64,000 bases of DNA from Bacillota bacterium (lineage in GTDB: Bacteria; Bacillota; Clostridia; Oscillospirales; Ruminococcaceae). The position numbers and the translations under genes are program-made. This document shows, one piece after another, positions 17,682-24,907 of the stretch (within the stretch, counting starts at the first letter, position 1; every line of letters starts with the position of its first letter). The stretch lies in assembly GCA_023421245.1 (NCBI GenBank), contig JAEZTV010000034.1:1-64000 (forward strand). Direction: 5' to 3'. The notes under the pieces are model-generated. The model had not been told where the DNA came from. It did no database searches and was given only the letters and a program-made list of their open reading frames with translations.

Positions 17682-19334
17682 ATGATAGAGTCATATTATA
17701 AAAACTTCTGTAAAGAAAGCTTTGATGAAAATGGCATTTTATCCGGCTTTGAGGCAAACTGCCCCGAACATTTTAACTTTGCGTATGATGTTTTGGATGA
17801 GTTTGCCGCACAGCAACCTGAGCGCCGCGCGTTGCTGTGGTGCAACGAACAGGGCGAAGAGCGCATCATTTCATATGGTGAGCTCAAGGATTTAAGTGAT
17901 CGTGCCGCTGCGGTATTTGCACAGGGCGGCATTAAAAAAGGCGACCGGGTTATGCTGATACTAAAGCGTCATTATCAGTTTTGGTACACGGTTACAGCGC
18001 TCATGAAGCTTGGCGCTGTGATTATCCCCGCAACCAACCTGCTGACAAAGAAGGATTTGGTGTATCGGTTTGAGGCCGCCGGCGTTACGGCGATTGTATG
18101 TACCGGCGACGGCGAAATTGCAGAGCATGTTGTGGATGCGTGCAAGGACTATTCCGAGATCCGGTCAAAGTATATGGTGCGGGGTAAGATGGACGGGTTT
18201 ATCGATTTTGATGATGCCGTTGCCGCATCGGACGGTGTGTTTGAGCGGCCGGAAACGTTCGAAAACGACCCCATGCTGCTCTACTTTACGTCCGGCACCA
18301 CCGGTTACCCTAAGATGGTGCTGCATGATAACTCCTATGCCATCGCGCACATTGTAACCGCCAAGCATTGGCACAACATTCCCGATGACGGCCTGCACCT
18401 GACGGTCTCTGAGACCGGCTGGGCAAAGGCTGCCTGGGGTAAGCTGTACGGCCAATGGTTCTTGGGTGCCACGGTGTTTGCGTATGATTTTGACCGTTTT
18501 GTGGCATCCGACCTTCTTCAAAAGCTTGAAAAGTACCGTGTCACATCCTTCTGTGCACCACCTACAATCTATCGCTTCTTTATCAAAGAGGGGATGGAGG
18601 GTTACGATTTAAGCGCCCTTAAATATGCAACTGTCGCGGGAGAAGCGCTCAACCCCGAGGTGTACAACCGATTCCGCGAATACACGGGGCTAAAGCTGAT
18701 GGAAGCCTTTGGCCAGACCGAAACGACGGTGCTTGTTGCAAACCTTGTGGGCATGCAGCCAAAGCCCGGCTCAATGGGCAAGCCCTCTCCCGTATATAAT
18801 ATCGATTTGGTGGATGAAAACGGCAACACCGTTGATACCGGCGAGGTCGGCGAGATTGTAATACGCACCACCGACAAAAAACAGCTCGGGCTGTTCCGTG
18901 GGTATTACCGCAACGAGGAGCTCACCAATCAGGTATGGCATGATGGGCTGTACCACACCGGCGATACCGCGTGGCGTGATGAGGACGGCTACCTGTGGTA
19001 TGTAGGGCGTACCGACGATCTCATTAAAGCATCCGGCTACCGCATCGGCCCGTTCGAGATTGAAAGCGTTTTAATGGAGCATCCAGCAGTCCTCGAATGC
19101 GCCGTTACCGGAGCGCCCGACCCTGTACGCGGTCAGGTTGTAAAGGCTACCGTGGTACTCATGAAGAATTATACAGCGTCCGATGCGCTCGCGAAAGAGC
19201 TGCAGGAGTATGTAAAAAATCAGACCGCGCCTTATAAATATCCGCGCATCCTAGAATTTGTTACGGAGCTGCCTAAAACTATCAGCGGCAAAATCCGCCG
19301 TGTGCAGATTCGGCAGGCGACCGAAGACAAATAG
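17682..19334 (+). CDS. AMP-forming acyl-CoA synthetase (ACSM-like)
   Basis: A 550-residue ANL-superfamily ligase that activates a carboxylate with ATP and CoA. Motifs: the P-loop LLYFTSGTTGYPK (about residue 205), the AMP-binding EAFGQTE, TGDTAWRDEDGYLWYVGRTD, the hinge and GYRIGPFEIES, and the catalytic lysine in PKTISGKIRR close to the C-terminus. The layout fits medium-chain/ACSM and acetate ligases. The related archaeal enzyme MacsA prefers 2-methylbutyrate. Given the valine T-box, a short branched acid such as isobutyrate is a reasonable candidate substrate, but this is inference. The ATG at 17682 follows GAAAGGAATG. Confidence 0.88.
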   Translation: MIESYYKNFCKESFDENGILSGFEANCPEHFNFAYDVLDEFAAQQPERRALLWCNEQGEERIISYGELKDLSDRAAAVFAQGGIKKGDRVMLILKRHYQFWYTVTALMKLGAVIIPATNLLTKKDLVYRFEAAGVTAIVCTGDGEIAEHVVDACKDYSEIRSKYMVRGKMDGFIDFDDAVAASDGVFERPETFENDPMLLYFTSGTTGYPKMVLHDNSYAIAHIVTAKHWHNIPDDGLHLTVSETGWAKAAWGKLYGQWFLGATVFAYDFDRFVASDLLQKLEKYRVTSFCAPPTIYRFFIKEGMEGYDLSALKYATVAGEALNPEVYNRFREYTGLKLMEAFGQTETTVLVANLVGMQPKPGSMGKPSPVYNIDLVDENGNTVDTGEVGEIVIRTTDKKQLGLFRGYYRNEELTNQVWHDGLYHTGDTAWRDEDGYLWYVGRTDDLIKASGYRIGPFEIESVLMEHPAVLECAVTGAPDPVRGQVVKATVVLMKNYTASDALAKELQEYVKNQTAPYKYPRILEFVTELPKTISGKIRRVQIRQATEDK

Positions 19335-19362
19335 GAAAACGACAAGCAATATAACATTAGCG

Positions 19363-19400
19363 AAAAAACAGGGCGAACCGCAAGGCTCGCCCTGTTTTTT
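19363..19400. terminator. Strong terminator after the acyl-CoA ligase
   Basis: A stem of AAAAAACAGGGCGA with TCGCCCTGTTTTTT gives 9 GC-rich pairs plus an A/T extension. It works in both directions and closes the T-box operon. Confidence 0.9.
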
Positions 19401-19449
19401 GTATTTTGGACATGCACGGCGTAGGAGCAGCAGTATAAAACATTGATTT

Positions 19450-19456
19450 TTCGTCA
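19450..19456 (-). promoter_or_regulatory. Spo0A-box-like site upstream of spoIIGA
   Basis: On the minus strand the bases read TGACGAA, an exact match to the 0A-box core TGNCGAA. It lies 17 bases before the -35-like box of the spoIIGA promoter. A second, weaker site (minus-strand TTTTGTCA) overlaps that -35-like box. Confidence 0.45.
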
Positions 19457-19473
19457 AGATGTCCGCATATAAT

Positions 19474-19506
19474 ATGACAAAATATAAGAACTCTTGCCTC
19501 TATAAT
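19474..19506 (+). promoter_or_regulatory. Candidate Spo0A-dependent spoIIG promoter
   Basis: ATGACA (19474-19479) and a perfect TATAAT (19501-19506) are 21 bases apart. The Bacillus subtilis spoIIG promoter also has an over-long spacer (22 bases) and depends on Spo0A. The -10 box lies 24 bases before the GTG start. Confidence 0.5.
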
Positions 19507-19530
19507 TGGGTTAAAAGGTGGGGGTAGGGT

Positions 19531-20454
19531 GTGCGGGAGCAGATTGTATACATAGACGTTTTGCTTGGGGTAAACCTGCTCATCAACTATTTTTTGCTGA
19601 TTTTGACGGCAAAGCTCACACCTGCGCCGACAAAAAGACTGCGTATGTTCATGGCTTCGATGCTGGGCAGCGTTTATTCGCTGGTTATTCTTGTGCCGAG
19701 CCTTGTACTGCCGCTTGATTTGGTATTGCGGGCGTTCTTTGGGATGACGATAGCCGCATCGGCATTCGGACTGAAAAATAAAAGGATTTTTTTACGTGCC
19801 TACTGCGTGTTTATGGTAAGCACTTTTTTGTTTGGCGGGATATTTTCTGCGCTTTATTTCCTGTCAAGCCCTAGGGGGATGCTTGTAAACAACAGCACCG
19901 TTTATTTTGATATCTCGGTTCTTGACCTTGTTATCTATACGATTGTGGCATATCTTTGTATGACCGTTGTTAACTACATCGCCAAACGCCGTGCTCCGGT
20001 GCAACTAAGCTATAAAGTTACCATCGAATTTTTTGGCAGAAAGGTAACGCTCGATGCAATAGTCGATACCGGTAACAGCTTAAAAGAAGCGTTTTCACAA
20101 TATCCTGTGGCGGTGTGCGGTATAGGCGATGTGCGCGGGCTGCTGCCCGCACGGTTGTGTGAAATTATATCACGTACCGATGCCGCGGGCGCCATGCAGG
20201 AGCTTGCCGCGAGCGAATTTGCCACCGCGGTGCGTATCATACCCTATCACGATGTTTCGGGTGAAGGGATGCTGTTTGCGTTTATACCGGACAGCTTTGA
20301 GTTGGAACACGGCAAGGGGCATTGGTTATGCAATAAGGTGTATGTCGGCATTTCGCAAAAAACGATGACGCGCCTCGATTATTCCTGTATTCTAAACCCA
20401 CAAATCATAGAATTTTCTACAGAGAAACGGAGTGCAAGGTGTTATGAAAGCTAA
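19531..20454 (+). CDS. spoIIGA: Sigma-E processing peptidase SpoIIGA
   Basis: A 307-residue membrane aspartic protease that removes the pro-peptide of sigma-E in the mother cell after asymmetric division. The N-terminus (VYIDVLLGVNLLINYFLL) and several further membrane segments up to residue 150 are typical. The C-terminal cytosolic part carries the catalytic DTGNSLKEAF motif (about residue 175). The start is a GTG at 19531 behind AAAGGTGGGGG. The 3' end overlaps sigE by 11 bases, the classical spoIIG arrangement. Confidence 0.95.
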   Translation: MREQIVYIDVLLGVNLLINYFLLILTAKLTPAPTKRLRMFMASMLGSVYSLVILVPSLVLPLDLVLRAFFGMTIAASAFGLKNKRIFLRAYCVFMVSTFLFGGIFSALYFLSSPRGMLVNNSTVYFDISVLDLVIYTIVAYLCMTVVNYIAKRRAPVQLSYKVTIEFFGRKVTLDAIVDTGNSLKEAFSQYPVAVCGIGDVRGLLPARLCEIISRTDAAGAMQELAASEFATAVRIIPYHDVSGEGMLFAFIPDSFELEHGKGHWLCNKVYVGISQKTMTRLDYSCILNPQIIEFSTEKRSARCYES

Positions 20455-21175
20455 AGTGACGGCAGTGGCAAGAATACGGTACGAGGTGCTAAGGCTGCTC
20501 ATCCGCCTTGGCCTGTGTGACCGGCTGCATTATATCAACGGGCCGGAGACGCTTCCGCCGCCACTGAGCCTTGACGAGGAGACCGTCATCTTCAAAAAAC
20601 TCGAAACGGATGAAGAGAGTGCGCGCCAGACACTGATTGTACATAACCTGCGTCTGGTAGTGTATATTTCGCGCAAATTCGAATCGACCGGAGTAGGGGT
20701 GGAGGATCTCATCTCCATCGGCACCATCGGTCTGATTAAGGCGGTAAACACCTTCTGCCCCGAACGAGGCATTAAGCTTGCTACCTATGCCTCGCGCTGC
20801 ATCGAAAATGAAATACTGATGTTTCTGCGAAAAAGCAGTCAATATAAGAACGACCTTTCCATTGACGAGCCGCTCAATATCGATTGGGACGGTAATGAGC
20901 TTCTGCTTTCCGATGTGCTTGGTACCGACAGCGATTACATCAGCCGCCATATCGAGCAGGATGTTGAAAAGACTCTGCTGCACGAGGCAATTGACCGACT
21001 GTCCGACCGGGAACGTATTATTATGCAGATGCGATTTGGCCTAAGCGACGGCATTGAGCGCACGCAAAAAGAGGTTGCGGACATGATAGGCATATCGCAA
21101 TCGTATATCTCACGTTTGGAGAAAAGGATTATCAAGCGCTTACGAAAGGATTTAGATAAGGTAACCTGTGTTTAA
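20444..21175 (+). CDS. sigE: Pro-sigma-E, sporulation sigma factor
   Basis: A 243-residue sigma-70-family factor very close in layout to pro-sigma-E. It has an N-terminal hydrophobic/basic pro-sequence of about 30 residues ending near LHYING, then PETLPPPLS. Region 2 includes NLRLVVYISRKFESTG and ATYASRCIENEILM, and region 4 ends in GISQSYISRLEKRIIKRL. It directs early mother-cell transcription after cleavage by SpoIIGA. The ATG at 20444 is used; the GTG at 20432 is the only other start. sigG, which follows sigE in Bacillus, is not adjacent here. Confidence 0.96.
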   Translation: MKAKVTAVARIRYEVLRLLIRLGLCDRLHYINGPETLPPPLSLDEETVIFKKLETDEESARQTLIVHNLRLVVYISRKFESTGVGVEDLISIGTIGLIKAVNTFCPERGIKLATYASRCIENEILMFLRKSSQYKNDLSIDEPLNIDWDGNELLLSDVLGTDSDYISRHIEQDVEKTLLHEAIDRLSDRERIIMQMRFGLSDGIERTQKEVADMIGISQSYISRLEKRIIKRLRKDLDKVTCV

Positions 21176-21216
21176 TATTTTACCTAAAGCTTAGTCTGTT
21201 GCTGCCTGTTACGAGA

Positions 21217-21245
21217 TTGATTTTCGAATAACGGTATGCTATAAT
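21217..21245 (+). promoter_or_regulatory. Extended -10 promoter upstream of fsa
   Basis: TTGATT (21217-21222), 17 bases, then TGC-TATAAT (21237-21245). It predicts a leader of about 200 bases before fsa in which I recognise no known riboswitch. Confidence 0.65.
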
Positions 21246-21451
21246 TAGTAGCTGTAATACGGTTGTGCATGAACATATAGACTTAATTTAAATCAACAAG
21301 TATTACTTGCCGCCTGATTTTGTTTTGCGGTATCTGGCAACACTAAGGATGTTTACAGCACACGACTTTGTCATGGCTTTAATAAAATTCAACGAGTGTA
21401 ATAAATCATGATAATATTTGCTGAGACGGCATAACGAAAGGATGTTTTAAT

Positions 21452-22105
21452 TTGAAACTGTTCATTGACACTGCCAATGTCGCCGACATTCAGAAGGCTG
21501 TTGACCTTGGCGTAATCTGCGGCGTTACCACCAATCCCAGCCTGATTGCGAAAGAGGGCAGAGATTTGGTTGATGTAATCAAGGAGATTACCACGCTTGT
21601 TGACGGCCCCATCTCGGGTGAGGTTAAGGCAACTACCATTGATGCCAAAGGCATGATTGCGGAAGGACGCGAAATTGCAGCCCTTCACCCCAATATGGTC
21701 GTAAAGATTCCGATGACGGTAGAGGGCCTAAAGGCAACTAAGGTGCTTGCAGAGGAAGGAATCAAGGTAAATGTGACCCTGATTTTCAGCGCAAATCAAG
21801 CGTTGCTTGCCGCGCGCGCCGGCGCTGCGTTTGTCAGCCCGTTCCTCGGCAGATTGGATGATATCTCTCAGCCGGGCATCGATTTGATTCGCACCATCAG
21901 CGATATGTTCTCGGTTCATGGCATTGAGTCTGAGATTATTGCTGCCTCCATTCGCAACCCCATTCACGTTACAGATTGTGCGCTTGCAGGTGCAGATATT
22001 GCAACCATTCCTTACTCGGTGATTGAGCAGATGACCAAGCACCCGCTCACTGACATTGGTATTGTAAAGTTTCAGGAAGACTATAGAAAGGTGTTCGGCG
22101 AATAA
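21452..22105 (+). CDS. fsa: Fructose-6-phosphate aldolase/small transaldolase
   Basis: A 217-residue class I aldolase of the small transaldolase (TalC/FSA/MipB) group, normal length. The Schiff-base lysine is in MVVKIPMT near residue 84, and other family blocks are MKLFIDTANV at the start, CGVTTNPSLIAKEG and VNVTLIFSANQALLAARAGA. It interconverts sugar phosphates in the non-oxidative pentose phosphate pathway. Sequence does not separate transaldolase from F6P aldolase activity. The start is a TTG at 21452 after GAAAGGATG. Confidence 0.93.
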   Translation: MKLFIDTANVADIQKAVDLGVICGVTTNPSLIAKEGRDLVDVIKEITTLVDGPISGEVKATTIDAKGMIAEGREIAALHPNMVVKIPMTVEGLKATKVLAEEGIKVNVTLIFSANQALLAARAGAAFVSPFLGRLDDISQPGIDLIRTISDMFSVHGIESEIIAASIRNPIHVTDCALAGADIATIPYSVIEQMTKHPLTDIGIVKFQEDYRKVFGE

Positions 22106-22220
22106 CCGCACCTGTCAGAGCGTGAAACCTTCGGTTTCCTGCCGGTTTCCCGACGTTTTCGCAGCAAGGCGGCGTACAATGCGACACGCTGTCTTGTGCT
22201 GTGGTTTTGTGATATAACGA

Positions 22221-22255
22221 AGCTGGCGCTTAGTGATCGCGCCGGCTTTTGTTTT
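22221..22255 (+). terminator. Terminator downstream of fsa
   Basis: A 9-bp stem AGCTGGCGC (22221-22229) / GCGCCGGCT (22239-22247) with one wobble and a TTTTGTTTT tail, about 115 bases after the fsa stop. Confidence 0.75.
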
Positions 22256-22297
22256 GCGAAGGCCTCATTGCGTCGCGTAAAGTATCAACCGACAGTG

Positions 22298-22336
22298 TAT
22301 TCGTATTGTACCAAAACACGGTACAAGTTCCGAATA
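22298..22336. repeat. Two-step inverted repeat before the DUF4430 gene
   Basis: TATTCG (22298-22303) and TTGTACC (22306-22312) face GGTACAA (22320-22326) and CGAATA (22331-22336). The 13 perfect pairs lie in two nested arms about 60 bases before the lipoprotein start. It could be an operator or an mRNA hairpin. Confidence 0.5.
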
Positions 22337-22398
22337 GATTATCCTCTGCCGCAGCAACAAAAACGAAACGGCAGGGGCAACAGAAAGGATGTTTTTAC

Positions 22399-22791
22399 AT
22401 GAGGAAAACAACAATCAAGGCACTTGCACTGCTTCTCGCGGTTTCGTTGCTGCTGCTTGCGGGTTGTAATGCAAATAGTATCGCGGTATCGGTGCGTATT
22501 ATCGCGTCCCAAGACGTGATATTGTACGATGGTACGGTGAGCCTAACCGCAGAACAGCCTACAGCAATGGACGCAACCGTGGCGGCGCTGAGTGACGGTA
22601 AGCTTCCCGCGGCAACCGAGTCGGACGGTTATGTATCGGCAATTGCCGGAATTGACAGTACCGATACCGATGGCTGGCTGCTATATTACAACGGTGAGAT
22701 GGGTATGCTCGGTGCCAAGGAGCAGATCCTTGGCGAAGGCGATACAATCGAATGGAAGTACTTAAATTACGACGAGGTGTTTGGCGGGTAA
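22399..22791 (+). CDS. DUF4430 domain lipoprotein
   Basis: A 130-residue secreted lipoprotein. It has a signal peptide (MRKTTIKALALLLAVSLLLL) with lipobox LAGC, cysteine about residue 24, followed by one DUF4430 domain whose hallmark is the C-terminal block GWLLYYNGEMGMLGAKEQ and EGDTIEWKYLN. DUF4430 resembles the C-terminal domain of transcobalamin/intrinsic factor, and members are often surface or substrate-binding proteins. No ligand can be assigned here. The ATG at 22399 has CAGAAAGGATG upstream. The longer frame from 22249 would start inside the preceding terminator. Confidence 0.85.
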   Translation: MRKTTIKALALLLAVSLLLLAGCNANSIAVSVRIIASQDVILYDGTVSLTAEQPTAMDATVAALSDGKLPAATESDGYVSAIAGIDSTDTDGWLLYYNGEMGMLGAKEQILGEGDTIEWKYLNYDEVFGG

Positions 22792-22810
22792 GGTCGTAGA
22801 CGGTTATCGA

Positions 22811-22857
22811 AGAAAGGGCGCACGAGCAGGCTGGCAGCCTGTTTGTACGCCCTTTCT
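22811..22857. terminator. Hairpin between convergent genes
   Basis: AGAAAGGGCG (22811-22820) pairs perfectly with CGCCCTTTCT (22848-22857) and encloses a smaller CAGGCTGGCAGCCTG hairpin. It lies between the DUF4430 gene and the convergent Gln-rich mini-gene. The U-tracts are weak. Confidence 0.55.
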
Positions 22858-22890
22858 CATTATGAAAACAGGAGAAATTCTGTGGCCGAG

Positions 22891-23037
22891 CTACTTCTCG
22901 TTCTCAAAATTGTTGGAGTTTTGGTTGTTTTGCTGCTGCTGTCGCTGTTGCTGTTGCTGCTGTTGTTGTGCATTCTGGGCGCGATTTTGGTTTTTGTTCT
23001 GTGCCTCTTTTTTTCTTTCCTGCCTGTTGTTGGCCAT
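22891..23037 (-). CDS. Small Gln/Asn-rich protein (48 residues), unknown
   Basis: An ORF below common length cut-offs. It starts MANNRQERKKEAQNKNQ, continues through RAQNAQ into a tract of eight glutamines, R, four more glutamines, and ends NNQNSNNFENEK. A good AAGAGGTGAG ribosome binding site lies 8 bases before the ATG at 23037. Lysine, arginine, glutamine and asparagine dominate, and there are no membrane segments or cysteines. Gln/Asn-rich small proteins in spore formers include gamma-type SASPs, so a spore-associated role is conceivable but unproven. The plus strand across the same bases reads as a poly-leucine shadow. Confidence 0.6.
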   Translation of the reverse strand: MANNRQERKKEAQNKNQNRAQNAQQQQQQQQRQQQQNNQNSNNFENEK

Positions 23038-23332
23038 TATTTAAGCTCACCTCTTTTCCCTTATGATAGTTAGCTTACCCTTAGAATAATGCAACAATAG
23101 TATTTGATAATTTATTCTTTATATACTTCCTTGGTGAGTATAATAAAGATTGTCACCGCTTAGTATCGAATGTGGATTTCATGTAATGCCTATGCTTAAG
23201 CACACGGTTGATAAAAATGACTTAAACAGGTCATCTCTATCAATTCAGGCATTCCTTGATGTCGATGAATAATTCAAAAATGTTTAAGGCCGCACAACGA
23301 CTGCATTTTCTAATTACTCAGTAGACATTATA

Positions 23333-23361
23333 TAGACTTCCGACAGCCTATGCGGTACAAT
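23333..23361 (+). promoter_or_regulatory. Possible promoter for the YfbR-like gene
   Basis: TAGACT (23333-23338), 17 bases, TACAAT (23356-23361), 37 bases before the start. The rest of the 23038-23397 gap is AT-rich and I see no gene or strong structure in it. Confidence 0.45.
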
Positions 23362-23397
23362 AAATGAAAAGCCACAACAAAAGGGGGAGAGGATAAA

Positions 23398-23976
23398 ATG
23401 CGTACCGGTTTTTTTGCGATGCTCTCACGCATGAAATACATCAATCGTTGGGGCCTTATGCGCAACAGCCGCTCGGAAAGCTTAAGTGAGCACACGCTTG
23501 ATGTTGCGGTAATTGCGCATGCGCTAGCTGTTATTCATAATAAACGGTTTGGGGGGGCGGTAGATACCGCAAAAGTGGCGCTGCTTGCTCTCTACCACGA
23601 TGCGCCTGAAATTCTAACGGGGGATATGCCCACACCCGTCAAATACTTAAACGACGATATCCGCAGTGCATATAAGCACGTAGAGCAAATAGCGGCCGGC
23701 CGGCTGCTTAGCATGCTGCCCGATGATATGCAGGAAGAATACACCGGCTTATTACTGCCCGACGAAGCATCGGAGGAGCTTGAGCTTGTTAAGGCGGCGG
23801 ATAAGCTATCGGCGCTTATAAAATGTATAGAAGAGGAGCATGCGGGCAACGGTGAATTTAAAACCGCAAAACAGTCGACCCTATGCATGTTGGAGGAAAA
23901 CCCACTGCCGGAGGTAAAGGTGTTTTTGGAGCAGTTTATTCCTGCGTATCGTTGTACACTGGACGAACTCAGTTAA
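23398..23976 (+). CDS. YfbR-like HD-domain 5'-deoxynucleotidase
   Basis: A 192-residue HD-superfamily phosphohydrolase matching the YfbR family, which dephosphorylates deoxynucleoside 5'-monophosphates. The metal and substrate residues appear in order: RWGLMRNSRSESLSEHTLDVA (arginine, tryptophan, histidine), AHALAVIHN, ALYHDAPEILTGD (the HD pair plus E and D) and the later KAADKLSALIKC aspartate. Family length is about 190-200. The ATG at 23398 is preceded by GGGGGAGAGGA. It stands alone between two intergenic gaps. Confidence 0.88.
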   Translation: MRTGFFAMLSRMKYINRWGLMRNSRSESLSEHTLDVAVIAHALAVIHNKRFGGAVDTAKVALLALYHDAPEILTGDMPTPVKYLNDDIRSAYKHVEQIAAGRLLSMLPDDMQEEYTGLLLPDEASEELELVKAADKLSALIKCIEEEHAGNGEFKTAKQSTLCMLEENPLPEVKVFLEQFIPAYRCTLDELS

Positions 23977-24067
23977 GCCGGCAGTGTTTTGTAAAGCGGA
24001 GGCATTACCGGGACGGCTGTATTTTTGCCCCATCAAATATCACCGTAATTAAGGAGGGAACGGCAGG

Positions 24068-24823
24068 TTGATTGTGTACTTTACGGGGACTGGAAACAGC
24101 CGCTATGCGGCGCAGCTACTTGGTACGCTGACTGGGGATACGATTGTATCGATCAATGACCGCATCAAATCGAAAAGCAAAGACCCGCTGCACTCCGATA
24201 CGCCGTATGTGGTAGTGTGCCCGACCTACGCGTGGCGGATACCGCGTGTTGTGGAGCACTACATAAAAACTGTACCGCGTACGGGCAGCAATCAGGTCTA
24301 TTTCGTTTTGACCTGCGGTGATAGTGTCGGCAACGCCACACATTATGCAAAGCGATTTTGCGCCGCAAACAGCCTTGATCTGATGGGCCTTGCCGAGGTT
24401 GTAATGCCCGAAAACTACATTGCGCTCTATCATGCACCGAATCATCGGCAAGCGCAGGAAATTATTAAGCGAGCCGACCAAACACTTGCCGATATTGCGG
24501 GTAAAATAAGCGCAAACAAAATGCTTGTGCAGCGCAAATGCACTGTGGCCGACAGGTTGCGCAGCGGGATTGTGAACTCCATTTTTTATCCGTTTGTTGT
24601 CAGCGCAAAGGGGTTTTATTCAACCGCTGCCTGTACCGGTTGCGGAAGGTGCGCGGTGCTGTGTCCGCTCAACAACATCACAATAGTGGACGCAAAACCA
24701 CAGTGGGGCACTGCTTGTACCCATTGTATGGCGTGTATCTGCGCGTGTCCGGTACAGGCCATTGAATATAAGAAAAATACAAAAGGTAAGCTGCGGTATT
24801 ATAATACCGGATATATACAATAA
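24068..24823 (+). CDS. EFR1-type flavodoxin-ferredoxin fusion
   Basis: A 251-residue electron-transfer protein. It has an N-terminal flavodoxin-like domain with FMN phosphate loop FTGTGNSR (residues 5-12) and a C-terminal pair of [4Fe-4S] motifs, CTGCGRCAVLCP (from about residue 190) and CTHCMACICACP. This is the EFR1 ferredoxin layout common in anaerobic Firmicutes. Its redox partner is unknown. The start is a TTG at 24068 with AAGGAGGGAA about 9 bases upstream. It lies 84 bases before an iron alcohol dehydrogenase without a terminator, so the two may share a transcript. Confidence 0.9.
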   Translation: MIVYFTGTGNSRYAAQLLGTLTGDTIVSINDRIKSKSKDPLHSDTPYVVVCPTYAWRIPRVVEHYIKTVPRTGSNQVYFVLTCGDSVGNATHYAKRFCAANSLDLMGLAEVVMPENYIALYHAPNHRQAQEIIKRADQTLADIAGKISANKMLVQRKCTVADRLRSGIVNSIFYPFVVSAKGFYSTAACTGCGRCAVLCPLNNITIVDAKPQWGTACTHCMACICACPVQAIEYKKNTKGKLRYYNTGYIQ

Positions 24824-24907
24824 GCACAGTACGTCTGAACATAAGCGCAACAACCGCTTGCGTTTGATTGCAAACGAGCTGATTTTTGAAAATGAGGTTG
24901 TAATACA

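Noticed and set aside
22843..23073. Poly-leucine membrane-like frame on the plus strand
   Set aside because: It is the complement of the Gln-rich mini-gene. The minus strand has the better ribosome binding site and normal codon context.
22981..23120. Sigma-G-like promoter for the Gln-rich gene
   Set aside because: A CATTATT-like -10 exists on the minus strand but no -35 box at the right distance.
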